This document shows, piece after piece, positions 23,055 to 32,380 of a DNA stretch of 64,000 nt (position 1 is the first letter of the stretch; the number at the start of each line of letters is the position of its first letter). This stretch comes from Schizophyllum amplum (taxonomy: Eukaryota; Basidiomycota; Agaricomycetes; Agaricales; Schizophyllaceae). The stretch is taken from assembly GCA_007026445.1 (NCBI GenBank), contig VDMD01000112.1:1-64000 (forward strand), given 5' to 3'. The notes below the pieces were generated by a model. The model was not told the origin of the DNA and did not search any database. It saw nothing but the letters and a program-made list of their open reading frames with translations. Position numbers and translations under genes: made by a program.

Positions 23055-24158
23055 TTAAGAGAGGATCTGGGAGAAAGCGTTAGCACTTATTACAACAACG
23101 TCAACTGAGTACTCACGGCTAGGAGGACAATGGCAACAACGACAACGAGAATGAACATCAAGCATGCAGCCCGTCTGCCTGCCTTCCTCTGATACTCAGC
23201 GGCAGTGGTGAGCTCCTGGGCCGCCCCACTGGTATCAACGGCCACAGACGATATGTTAGACTCTATGTTATCTACGATTGCACGTTATATCAGTGCCGAA
23301 AGAGCCACCACATAGACGCAACACTCACCCAACATCTGCCCCTGGTCCGCAACGAGGTGTCCAAGGTCATTGAAGATCTCTGCAAGCTCGTGTATGCCCG
23401 TCTCGATCTCGCGAATCTCCGCCTCACGCTCCTGGATGAGAGACTCCTGGTACGCGAGCTCATGCGGCGAAAGTTGCGGCTGCAGGAGCTGGGTTTGGGT
23501 TTGCTGTTGACGCGGGGACGATGAAGTAGCTGCGTCTGAGCTGTAGTAGCAGCGTGGGAATATCGGCAGTCAGCGCGTAGCAACGCTAAACTGGCTGTGG
23601 CTACGCACGACTCGTCTTCTATGGCATGCTTGACGCCCTCCACGACATTGCGCTGGCGCTCTGCGCTGACCTGCTGAGCGCGCTGGAAGCCAACCATTGC
23701 CTGCTGCATGTCATGGGTAGTCTTCTGCAGTGGCGTTTTCCGATGTGGCTGGAGGTGGGGGATCAGCTATTGTACCCTTGCCTGTGCGCAAGTCACACAC
23801 CAGTTCCGCTTGCAAAACAGTCAACTTCTTAAGGTCCTCTGATGCGCGCTTCACCATCGAACGCGTCGATTCCGTGAGGTCGTGTCTGGAGGGTGGGAAT
23901 CGCGTGAGTCGGGGAGCCCGCAGCCGCAGCGATCTACGGAGCCACTGACAATCTCTTGCGTAGGGTAGCAGAGTCCTTGGGGGTCCCTAGGCAGTCCACG
24001 AGCTTGTAGATGCCCTGCACGTTCGCGTTCATCTTGAACACCTGGAGGGAGAGGGAGGACTGGAGATCCAGAAATGCGGAGTCCTCGCGCGACTGGGGCG
24101 CGCTGGCATTGTTGAGGCGCTGCGGGGAATCGCCCGTCTCTATGTCGGCAAAGCTCAT
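23055..24158 (-). CDS. Qa-SNARE of the Pep12/syntaxin-7 type
   Basis: Endosomal or vacuolar t-SNARE. The gene starts MSFADIETGDSPQRL and is spliced from about six exons. An N-terminal Habc-like helical region includes IYKLVDCLGTPKDSATLRKRL, HDLTESTRSMVKRASEDLK and MVGFQRAQQVSAERQR. The SNARE motif follows: LIQEREAEIREIETGI and HELAEIFNDLGHLVADQG, with the central Gln in ADQG, then LDNIESNI. A single C-terminal anchor (ACLMFILVVVVAIVVLLA) ends with ILS after a tiny last exon. The length and short luminal end match Pep12. Vam3 or Tlg-type syntaxins are less likely alternatives. Confidence 0.88.
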
Positions 24159-24418
24159 GGCAGGTGAGTACGCTCAAGTGTGGCGCACGCTCGCTGAGAA
24201 CGATGAGGTCGGGAACAAAAAGGAAATTGCCTCTTGCGGGGGCGCGGTCCGGACCTGGGTCCTGGATGACGTCACGCACTGGACGACAGTCGGCCTTGGG
24301 CAACTTGGGTGGCACTGACCACGACTCACAAGCCACGACGCCGTGTCGAGACTAGGTCAGCCGACCGCACTTAGACGCAAGTTCCACTAGACCACATTCA
24401 TAGAAACCATGCTCAATA

Positions 24419-25116
24419 GTAACGGTCAAAGTGGGTTGAGGATCCGCTGAGGAAACCGTGGAAAGGTTGAGCATCGAAGGCTCAAACGCTTCCTCAACCG
24501 TTTCCTCAGGTGTCTTAAAAGGACCAGCTACTAGAGCTGGTCCTTTTATCCTCAAACGTTTGAGCCTGAGCCTTCCGCTAATGCCTTCGATTACTGCATA
24601 TGGGGCTGGTACAAATACATGCAAAGTAAGTAAGAGATAGCGCGCCTCCGAGTCCGAACACGAAAATGACAAGTGTTGTGCCTGCCATTCTATGCCGGTG
24701 CCGGGTCTTGCCGGGTGGACCCCAAGCCATAGCACAAGCCTCCACGAGGGCGATCCAAACTCCGAAAAAAGAAGACAGAAAACGGAGGTGAAGGCGGTAA
24801 CACCGGTAGTTGCCGTCTTTGAAGTCGTCACCTGCACGTAGCACGTCGTAGCTTCGAGGAGCACTCTCCTGAGCTATCTTGTGCTATGTCTTATGTCGGT
24901 TAGTGAAGGAATGACGATATGCAGTCTAAAACTATCAACATAAGGGTCAAAGACGACGATACACGAGCCGGTCGAGTGCGCAACAGAGTTCCCCACTTTG
25001 ACCGCACCCGTTGATGCGATGCTGAGGAAACTGTTGAGGAAACGTTTGAGTCTTCGGATGCTCAACGTTTCCTCAACGGTTTCCTCAGCCGATCCTCAAC
25101 CCACTTTGACCGTTAC
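24419..25116. mobile_element. Non-autonomous inverted-repeat transposon (MITE-like, probable Tc1/mariner class)
   Basis: The first ~95 bp and the last ~95 bp are imperfect inverted copies. The outer bases, GTAACGGTCAAAGTGGG at the left and its complement at the right, match exactly. Both ends are flanked by the dinucleotide TA (24417-24418 and 25117-25118), the target duplication expected of the Tc1/mariner superfamily. The terminal repeats are built from TGAGGAAAC and TTCCTCAAC sub-units. Near the left end a perfect 13-bp stem with a 5-base loop occurs (24517-24547). No transposase frame with a DDE core is visible, so the 698-bp element would need one supplied in trans. It sits between the syntaxin and oxygenase-1 genes. 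Confidence 0.85.
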
Positions 25117-25182
25117 TAATTGTTACAACACGTATAGGTACAGGTAGTTCATTCCTTCTTGGACATAAGTATGTGGCGTATC

Positions 25183-26880
25183 TCAAGCTGCAGCCTGAAT
25201 CTCCTTGCCCTGCTGGGCCTTCAGCACATTCGCCAGCTCCTGGTCATAGATCTTCTCCTGGTACCCCGGCAAGATCGTCGCCGTGTAGTGGCTTGGGTCG
25301 TTCTTGCGAGAGCGTTGCCACCCCTGTTTCTTGAACGTCCATTCTGCAGCACCGGTGCTCAGCGATCAAAAGAAAAAGTTAGAGAGACAGTATAGCTCAC
25401 CCTCCATGGTCGGTACCGGGTTGCCGCTCTTCTCGAACTCGTTCTGCGTGTAGCCCTCACGCTGGAGGACGGGCGACTCGGTGACGGTGTTCAGCTGGAT
25501 GTGGTTGTGCGGCCTGGCGTGCGATGAGTGAATGAGTAGGAGGAAAGTTGCAGTGACTTACCGCGAGAAATAGAGGAGACCGAGGCGGTCAACGTGCTGT
25601 TGGTCCTTGGGAGGCACGGTGACCCTGAGACGCCATGTCAACAAAGACGAGGCGTTACAATTCTAGTGCGCCCACCTGTGAATTGTGCTCCTCACGTAGC
25701 CACCAGTAAGGAACGACAGCGCGTCGCACGAGTTGACGGTAATCGTCGCGTCCTGGGGCTTCACCCACTTCCACTCGTCTGTCAACGGGTCGCGGATTTG
25801 CAGCGCAGCGACCGGCTGGCGGAACAGGAGAGTGAAGCTGCCGAGGTCTGGGCGGGCATGGTACTATGAGTATTTGGCTTCCATTTGCATTGTACGAGTA
25901 GCTCACCGGTGTGCCCATAGCTCCAGTTCTTGATCTTCGCGTTCTCCTCCGCCGACCGCTTGCCATACTTCATGTAGCGGAAGTGGTCCTTGAGATTATG
26001 ATGAGCTTGATATACTAAAGTGTACGAACTACGAGCTCACCTCGCTCTTGATGGGGTACGAATGGATTTTGGTGAAGTAGTCCTCAGGCAATTCCAAAGC
26101 GATAGCAAGGAGCGCGTAGAGCGGGTCCAGCACCTTCGAGTGCAAAGCCTGTCCCGCGTACGTAAGTAATAGGCGAGAATGGTGACCGTGCGATGCGCAC
26201 CTTCGCGAAGTCCTCGATTTCCGGAAGACGTTCCTGAATGACGGAGTGGTGATCATGCTTGAAGTCGCCGTTGAATTCTATCACAGGATAAGGATCCAAA
26301 GCATACGTCCATTCCTGACAAGGACATACTGGGGATGTTGTAAATCTCCGTCTTGTCGCGGATTCCACTCTCTGGGTCAATGCTGCGGGGCTCTGCGTCA
26401 GAAATGCAGCTCGTTGGCAGAATTTAACAAAGTACTCACACGCGACGCCCAGCCGGAATATATCCATTGAACTGGCCTTGCTCTATGGAATCAATGAGCA
26501 CCAGCCAAAGCTGCTGAGACGTCCGTACTTACCCAAGCCATCCGGCGTGTACTTCGATTTCTCCTCGAGGGGAAGCTCGTAGAACTGCTTGCCAAGCGCG
26601 AACTGACGGTTGACCTTCTCCTGCGGGATGTCAAAGCCCTTCACGTAGAAGAAGCCCTTCTCGCGGATGGCCTTAATCAGAGTCTTCGCGGCCTCCTGCT
26701 TGCCCTCCGGGGTGTCATAGTTGGTGAGGTCGACGGTGACGAGTTCAGCCCAGTCGAGATTCTCCTGCAGGTGAAGGGTGAGTGGTCAATGCATTGATGA
26801 TGGCTAATGTGCAGAGCGGTGCGTACCTTCGTCTCGGGGACGTGGTCATAGGAACCGAGGGGCGGTACGGCGACGGGCAT
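25183..26880 (-). CDS. Isopenicillin N synthase-like Fe(II)/2-oxoglutarate oxygenase, copy 1
   Basis: Soluble non-haem iron oxygenase with a double-stranded beta-helix core. About eleven exons. Start MPVAVPPLGSYDHVPETK, then the DIOX_N-type domain (ENLDWAELVTVDL; GFFYVKGFDIPQEKVNRQF). The catalytic core follows with iron ligands in YGHTDLGSFTLLF (His-x-Asp) and VRSTIHRV (distal His), and the 2-oxoglutarate-binding Arg in GLLYFSRPHNH. The end is WTFKKQGWQRSRKN... to the stop at 25183-25185. Copies 2 (43883-45592) and 3 (58205-60143) share the intron positions and most residues. It is divergent from MFS copy 1, across 1.2 kb carrying promoter blocks also seen at the other copies. Substrate unknown; isopenicillin synthesis itself is not implied. 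Confidence 0.92.
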
Positions 26881-26940
26881 TGTTGTAGTAACGGCGGGTG
26901 AGTTGGGCTCAGGTAGGCTTGACGTATGAAAGGACGTGCA

Positions 26941-27106
26941 GGCTTATATAGCATAGCACGGTCGATGGGAGCGACGGACCGCGGAGTGACTGGTTCGGCT
27001 ATGGAGTGACAAAACAAGTGTCCTTCCCGGTCAGTTGATAATACATCATACTCCTATCGCTGCTAGAGCAAGCAGCTGGCAATCGCACCATAGCACCTCA
27101 CGATGG
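26941..27106 (-). promoter_or_regulatory. Shared upstream module of oxygenase copy 1
   Basis: Read on the minus strand it contains, in order, CCATCGTGAGGTGCTATGG (27086-27106), CAGCTGCT plus TCTAGCAGCGATAGG (about 27054-27078), TCAACTGA (27031-27038) and a TATA box GCTATATAAGCC (26941-26953), 62-73 bp before the ATG. The same blocks, in the same order, precede oxygenase copies 2 and 3. Confidence 0.75.
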
Positions 27107-27837
27107 CGGGAATAGCGTGTTCCTGCGAGCGCTTACCGAGACACGGGTGAAGGAAGAGCGGAGCGGGGTGCATTGTGCTGAAGGTGTCCGAATCGCAATC
27201 CAATTCGAAACGGAGCAGGACGACTTCACTTCGAGGTCACTCGAGTAGACAATGGGTCTTCTAGATACGCAAGTGGGTGTCAATGGATCTGGCGGCCGGC
27301 AGAATCACATCAACGAGGGTGGCGGTCGTGGATCCGGGCGCGCAGCAATGAGTACAGAGAGGGGTTTGTCATTTGGCGGTCTGAAGATAGGCAAGATGCC
27401 ATGGGATAGTGGGGCTGTACAGAGAAAAGGGGGAGTCAAGCTAGAGGAAGCAAGCTGTAGGCGTGATGGTGGAAGTTGAACATTGCGAAAGTCCGGACGT
27501 CGCGTCATCATGGTCTGAATCGGCCGGCCGGAATCGCCGGCGTGAGAACTTCAATGCCCTTGTTCTCTTTCGGTCAATCAACTACTTAGTGACGCGACGG
27601 TTCTCCATTCACACCTTGAGGCTCTTGCTATGATCTTGCGTATACTCAGTATCAAGGAATCACGACGGCAACTTACTTTGACAAGACTTGGGCTTTCCCA
27701 ACCAGCAATAAGGATCCTCTGCATCACGCAATTTGGGGAAGAGTCTGCGAAGACGCGAACGTCACCTGCGGCGCCCTGCTCTCATTCTGGCGGCCCAAAG
27801 TATCAACCCACAAGCATCTTATCTGGCTTTAACGTCG

Positions 27838-28018
27838 CCTGACTGTCCGTGGCGCCACGGCGAAGTTGCCCTTTTAAGAGGTTGACGCCATACTGCATAG
27901 AAATGTACGCCTATGTGCACTCACCGCGCGTGCTTCTCCTAGTGCAAAATAAGCGGCTGTCCCTGGTTGGTCTACCTGTGGGGGAAGTGACGACTTGTAC
28001 GTCGTTGCTTATATGCTG
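27838..28018 (+). promoter_or_regulatory. Promoter of MFS copy 1, conserved with MFS copy 2
   Basis: Blocks CTGACTGTCCGTGGC, TTGACGCCATA, AGAAATGT and ACTCACCGCGC, then a TATA-like GCTTATATGCTG (28007-28018) 67-78 bp before the ATG. All recur in the same order upstream of the second transporter (minus strand, 42826-43013). Confidence 0.7.
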
Positions 28019-28084
28019 TAATTCGCCACACGCATTCTCTCGAGTTGTCTTCCGGACGATCCTGCCACCGGACGACCTGCCGCG

Positions 28085-30786
28085 ATGTCTTCTGTGAGCA
28101 GTGCCAGCGAGCTGAAGCCGAAGCGCCCGTGGACTAGCTATGTCTGGTGAGTGACCCGCTCATCACTGTTTGACAGGCGCCTAATTTCTGTTGGCAGGGA
28201 TACCTGGGACAAGCCTCCGGAGGAGCGTCGCTTCCTGTTCAAGCTCGACTGCTGCCTCTTGACATACGCCGCCCTGTCTTACTTCAGCAAATAAGTCGCC
28301 ATTATCTGCATGTTCCAGCTGCTGCTTACTGTCGGTCTCCGATTACGTACCTCGACCAGCAGAACATCACGGTCAGTCCGCCGATCCTCGAACCATGTTT
28401 TGGTCACTAATCTTGGCCTTCAGAACGCCTACGTATCGGGTATGAAGGAGGAGTGAGTCCCCATTAATCTGTTCCGCGAAGAGCTAATCGACTGACCGCT
28501 GAGTACTGTAGCCTGAATCTGTAAGCAGCCCGCCCTCCCCTGTACATCAACTAGAAACTGCACTCCAGCGTCGGCAATGACTTAAACTACATCACTACGG
28601 CGTGGACGTGCGGTTATGTTATAGGCCAAATCCCATCTAAGTGCGTTCATATTCTACGCCAATCTTTCCTGCCACTCAATTCGGCTACTACAGCATGCTG
28701 ATCACCCGCGTTCGGCCATCCATCTGGGCGAGTCTGGTCCCGCACGCATATAATGCCAGAAATCTGACCTCTGGCAGATACCAGCAATGGAACTCATCTG
28801 GAGCGCATTCACCATGATTTTGGCGACCACGAAGAACTTCAGTAGCGTCGTTGCGCTACGCTTCTTTGTCGGTGCGTTTTGACGGGTTACTATGTGGTGT
28901 CCTTGAGACTCACATTACCTGTCAAGGCCTCGCCGAATCTACCTTCTACCCTGCTATTCAATACGTGATCGGCAGCTGGTATAAGGGCGACGAGCTTGCC
29001 AAGCGCGCCTGCATTTTCCACGCGAGTGGTCTACCTCTGTGAATAGTTTTGTATATGCTGACGCACTGCCTAGACTGCTAGCGCTATTGGCCCGATGTTC
29101 AGCGGCTTCCTGCAGACGGTCAGCCGCCTCAATCACGCGAAAACCACTGTGCTAACGGCATGATTTGTAGGGTGCATACAACGGGCTTAACGGTGTACAC
29201 GGCCTGCCTGGTTGGAAGTGTATGTCCCATGTTATCTCGACAGCGATATGGCTTGACGCCTTATACAGGGTTGTTCATAATCGACGGCCTAATAACGGTG
29301 CCCATCGCGCTGTTAGGATTCCTCATCATGCCAGGTCTATTCGCTTTCCAGTTAGTCAAAGATGCTCGACTGCTGATCCATGCACATAGATCTTCCCAGT
29401 AACACGAAGCCGTCTATATTCTATACAGAAGAGCAGCTCCGGATAGCCAACGAGCGGATGGAGAAGATCGGAAGGAAGCCGCCCACCCACTACACTAAAG
29501 CCAAGGTGCGTTCGTTCGCCACACACGTCTCCGCCTTTGCGAGGCCGACTCATTTCCTCGTCAGGTCATCGGGTTCTTCAAGACCTGGCACCTATACACG
29601 CTTGTTCCACGTATGTTCGCTGTCTCCGTGCGCTTTATAGTACCCACAATAACACACATACGCAGTATACGTACTTGTACGTCGCCGTCAGCGACTAGGC
29701 GGTCCTCTCACTGTTCTTCACAGTTCAACAACGGCAGCTATCCCTCTCAGTCGATGATTTTCTGGTTCAAGAGCTTCACCGTGGAGGAGCAGGGCCGCGC
29801 GTTCTCCATCGCGCAGATCAATACGTACCCGCTAGGACAGAATGTCATGCAGATCATCACAAGTGAGTCCACTCACTCCTCGTGCGACTGCCCTTGGGTA
29901 TTCACTGCCACTGTGCACCGATATTGACGCTCCGACGCAGCTCTGGTGTATGCCTGGTGGTCTGACGCGATGCAGCTGCGGTGGCCGCCGATGCTGTTCG
30001 CAGGGGTGAGTATCCCCCGTTTATTGCGCTCATCTTCCGGGAACTGACGGATTGGCGGCATCAGTGCTGGAACATGTCTGTCGCCATTGCGCTCGCAGCC
30101 ACGCCGGTCTATACGCATATAGGGACGCGGTGGGCGTTATACTATATGGTTCGTCTATATCGTTAGTGACATTCAGACCGCCTGATCTCACTGCACACAG
30201 ACCTCCGTCAGCGGCGGCCTCTCTGGGCTCATCTTGGCGTGGGCCAATGAGCTGACCGGCAACGATAGCGAGAGTGCGCGTCCTGACCCTGTACTGCTTA
30301 AACGTCTTATTGACCGGAACATACAAACTAGAGCGCTCGTTTGTCGTCGCGTGCTGCAATACTTTTGCGTACGTCTTCCAGGCGTGGCTGCCGATGTGCG
30401 TTCTTCCATTTGCTCGCGTCGAAGCAAAGTCCCTGACCGCATCCTCATTCAGCGTCCTCATCCCGCAAGTCGAGCAACCAAGGTATGTCGACCTGCTCCA
30501 TTGCGTGTAGCATGTACTGACTAGCGCTTAGGGTATTGAAGGGTAACATATCGTGCGCCGTCATCATGGTTGGCATGAGTGAGTACAGCATTTCGCCCAA
30601 TGCTTTGTTTATTCACTGATGTCTCCAGTGTCTTTCGCGATGCTTACACTCTACCTCTCCCGCCGGGACGAGAAGCGAGCGGCGGCAGGGCGGAGCGCTG
30701 CAGAGGAAGACAGCGCAAGCATCAATAAGGCGCGTAAGGAATCGTTGGATAAGTCCGAGACCGTCGTTACTGGATTGCCACTGTAG
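28085..30786 (+). CDS. MFS transporter, allantoate permease/ACS (Dal5) family, copy 1
   Basis: Plasma-membrane symporter of an organic anion or vitamin-like substrate. It begins MSSVSSASELKPKRPWTSY and shows the family signature LDQQNITNAYVSGMKEDLNL. Further segments are GNDLNYITTAWTCGYVIGQIP, RVRPSIWIPAMELIW, YVIGSWYKGDELAKRA, GLPGWKWLFIIDGL, NNGSYPSQSMIFW and RSFVVACCNTFAYVFQAW. It ends TVVTGLPL. Twelve membrane helices are expected. Gene structure is extraordinary: an AT-AC intron (28291-28346), exons of 25, 29, 9 (28512-28520) and 11 (29666-29676) nt, and a GC-AG intron (28728-28777). The substrate is not deducible; the family covers allantoate, pantothenate, nicotinate, biotin precursors and sugar acids. 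Confidence 0.9.
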
Positions 30787-31104
30787 GATTATGATGTACG
30801 CTAGACGACGAGACAGACTATGCAGAGAAATGAGATCTTCAGAGACAGACCGGACGACACGAAACCACAGGCAAAGTATGTGGCGATGTCTCCATCTTGG
30901 TGCATGCTCGGCGAAATTGGCAAGATGGCCAGGCCAAGCCCTGCAGTGAGGTCCGGAGAAATCTGCAGCAGCAGACAACGCAGGAGATGTAGGAACCAGT
31001 GTTCCTATATACGAAAATGGGGATGAACTCATATCGTGTTCAGTATGACCGACAAGCAACAAAGGAGTCCATTGATATAATCAGAAAAGTAAGGGTATAT
31101 ACCA

Positions 31105-31296
31105 ATTTGCCCATCATCGTCCTTCGCTTTTGGCGCCCACTTAGCTTGACCTCTCTTTTCCGCAAGTTGCGTCGCCCATTGATAGGCAGCTTCGTGCGTG
31201 ATGGGGTAACCGCCTCGGATGGTGCGGACGACGAACTGTGACTCCTGTTGGGAAGCGTTGTCTGAGCCTGGTCTGAGCTCATGCTGGAAACTGGCT
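31105..31296 (-). pseudogene. Truncated, frameshifted duplicate of the unknown gene at 31506-32174
   Basis: About 190 bp closely match the first exon region of the neighbouring minus-strand gene, including the residues QFVVRTIRGGYPITHEAAY and LAEKRGQAKWAP. The ATG (31282-31280) is kept, but roughly 11 extra bases after it throw the copied segment out of frame. Similarity ends near 31105. It is therefore a partial tandem duplicate and not a working gene. Confidence 0.65.
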
Positions 31297-31505
31297 GGAA
31301 GAGCACGCTAGGTAGGTGTACGTGTCATCATGCTCGGGCGAAAGGATTATGTGACCGCGAAGTTCGAATTCGGCGTCTGGGGATTGATTTATCATTTAAC
31401 CGATAAGTTGAGGAGTTGAACGTTGGAGCTTGAAGCAACACAGGATTCCATAGATATAACAAAAGAGGTAGTGCATTGTGCGAGGCTTGGGAAGTCGCCA
31501 CAGGG

Positions 31506-32174
31506 CTAGAAAGCACAGATGAACGTCTTGAGACGGTGATCAACATTTGTCGAGGGTCCAAATAACGGTGTGGAAGTCGCCGAGCGGAATGCCTGCCGGT
31601 GTGCGTAAGTCATCGCCATCGATGGGAGAAGGCTCGGCGAGGCGTGGCGAGACCGGCGAGGTAGAATTTCAATGAGGGAGGTGAGGTCGGGAGATACGAA
31701 AAGGAAAGACGAGGGGCACAGAATCATGATGTTGCTTGAGATGGTACCACGTAGCGCTGATACGCACCAAGGTTTCCCAACGAAAACTTCACTTCCTTGT
31801 CTCCCTCCTCTTCGGGAAGCTGGACAGGCGAGTTCCAAAAGATCCTGCTTCTTCTGTAGTTCGATGACCTGCTCGCGCGGAAGTTCCACATAGTGACGCG
31901 GCGAGGTAGCAATGATGAGGTTGCGACCGAGCGGCGCATCTGGGTCCAAAGCGGCTACGAGGTTAATACTAGGGTACCTTGCGAAGGCGTCGTTGATGAA
32001 GAGGGCAGTCGCCCCGTCATCGTCCTTGGATGTCGGCGCCCACTCAGCTTGACCTCTCTTCTGCGCAAGTTGCGTCGCCCATTCATAGGCAGCTTCGCGC
32101 GTGATGAGGTAGCCGCCACGGAGGGTGCGGACAACAAACTGTGGCTCCGGTTGGGAAGTGTTGGTTGAGTTCAT
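31506..32174 (-). CDS. Hypothetical protein, unknown family
   Basis: I do not recognise this gene. It starts MNSTNTSQPEPQFVVRTLRG, has a compact N-terminal segment (GGYLITREAAYEWATQLAQK), then NDAFARYPSINLVAALDP and NLIIATSPRHYVELPREQV. About 120 residues look protein-like. Beyond residue ~125 the frame turns basic and Ser-rich, so a splice or an alternative frame (one reading PVQLPEEEGDKEVKFSLGN) is likely there, and the 3' end given is only the end of the open frame. Its start is 206 bp from that of VMS1 on the other strand. A broken partial copy lies just downstream at 31105-31296. Confidence 0.45.
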   Translation of the reverse strand: MNSTNTSQPEPQFVVRTLRGGYLITREAAYEWATQLAQKRGQAEWAPTSKDDDGATALFINDAFARYPSINLVAALDPDAPLGRNLIIATSPRHYVELPREQVIELQKKQDLLELACPASRRGGRQGSEVFVGKPWCVSALRGTISSNIMILCPSSFLFVSPDLTSLIEILPRRSRHASPSLLPSMAMTYAHRQAFRSATSTPLFGPSTNVDHRLKTFICAF

Positions 32175-32380
32175 GCTGGAAACAGGCGGGAAAAAGCGTA
32201 AACTCAAAGTAGCAAGCACGATGCGTGTTATTACGATCGGGCGAAAGAATCATGTGACCGCGAGCGAACGCGTCATCGATTGTCCGCTAAGCGCCTGACT
32301 TGTCCTGACTCGCCATCGGCACGGACGCTGGTTTATAACGCAGAGTCTACGGCTGTCTTCACAATCAGATCCGTCGCAAA

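Noticed and set aside
24352..24864. 170-codon minus-strand frame within the inverted-repeat element
   Set aside because: It begins inside and ends outside the element, crosses the terminal repeat, and has no transposase motif.
28281..28300. MFS copy 1 as a pseudogene because of the in-frame TAA
   Set aside because: Copy 2 has the same bases at the same place, and removing an AT-AC intron restores the conserved codons in both. Downstream exons are well preserved.
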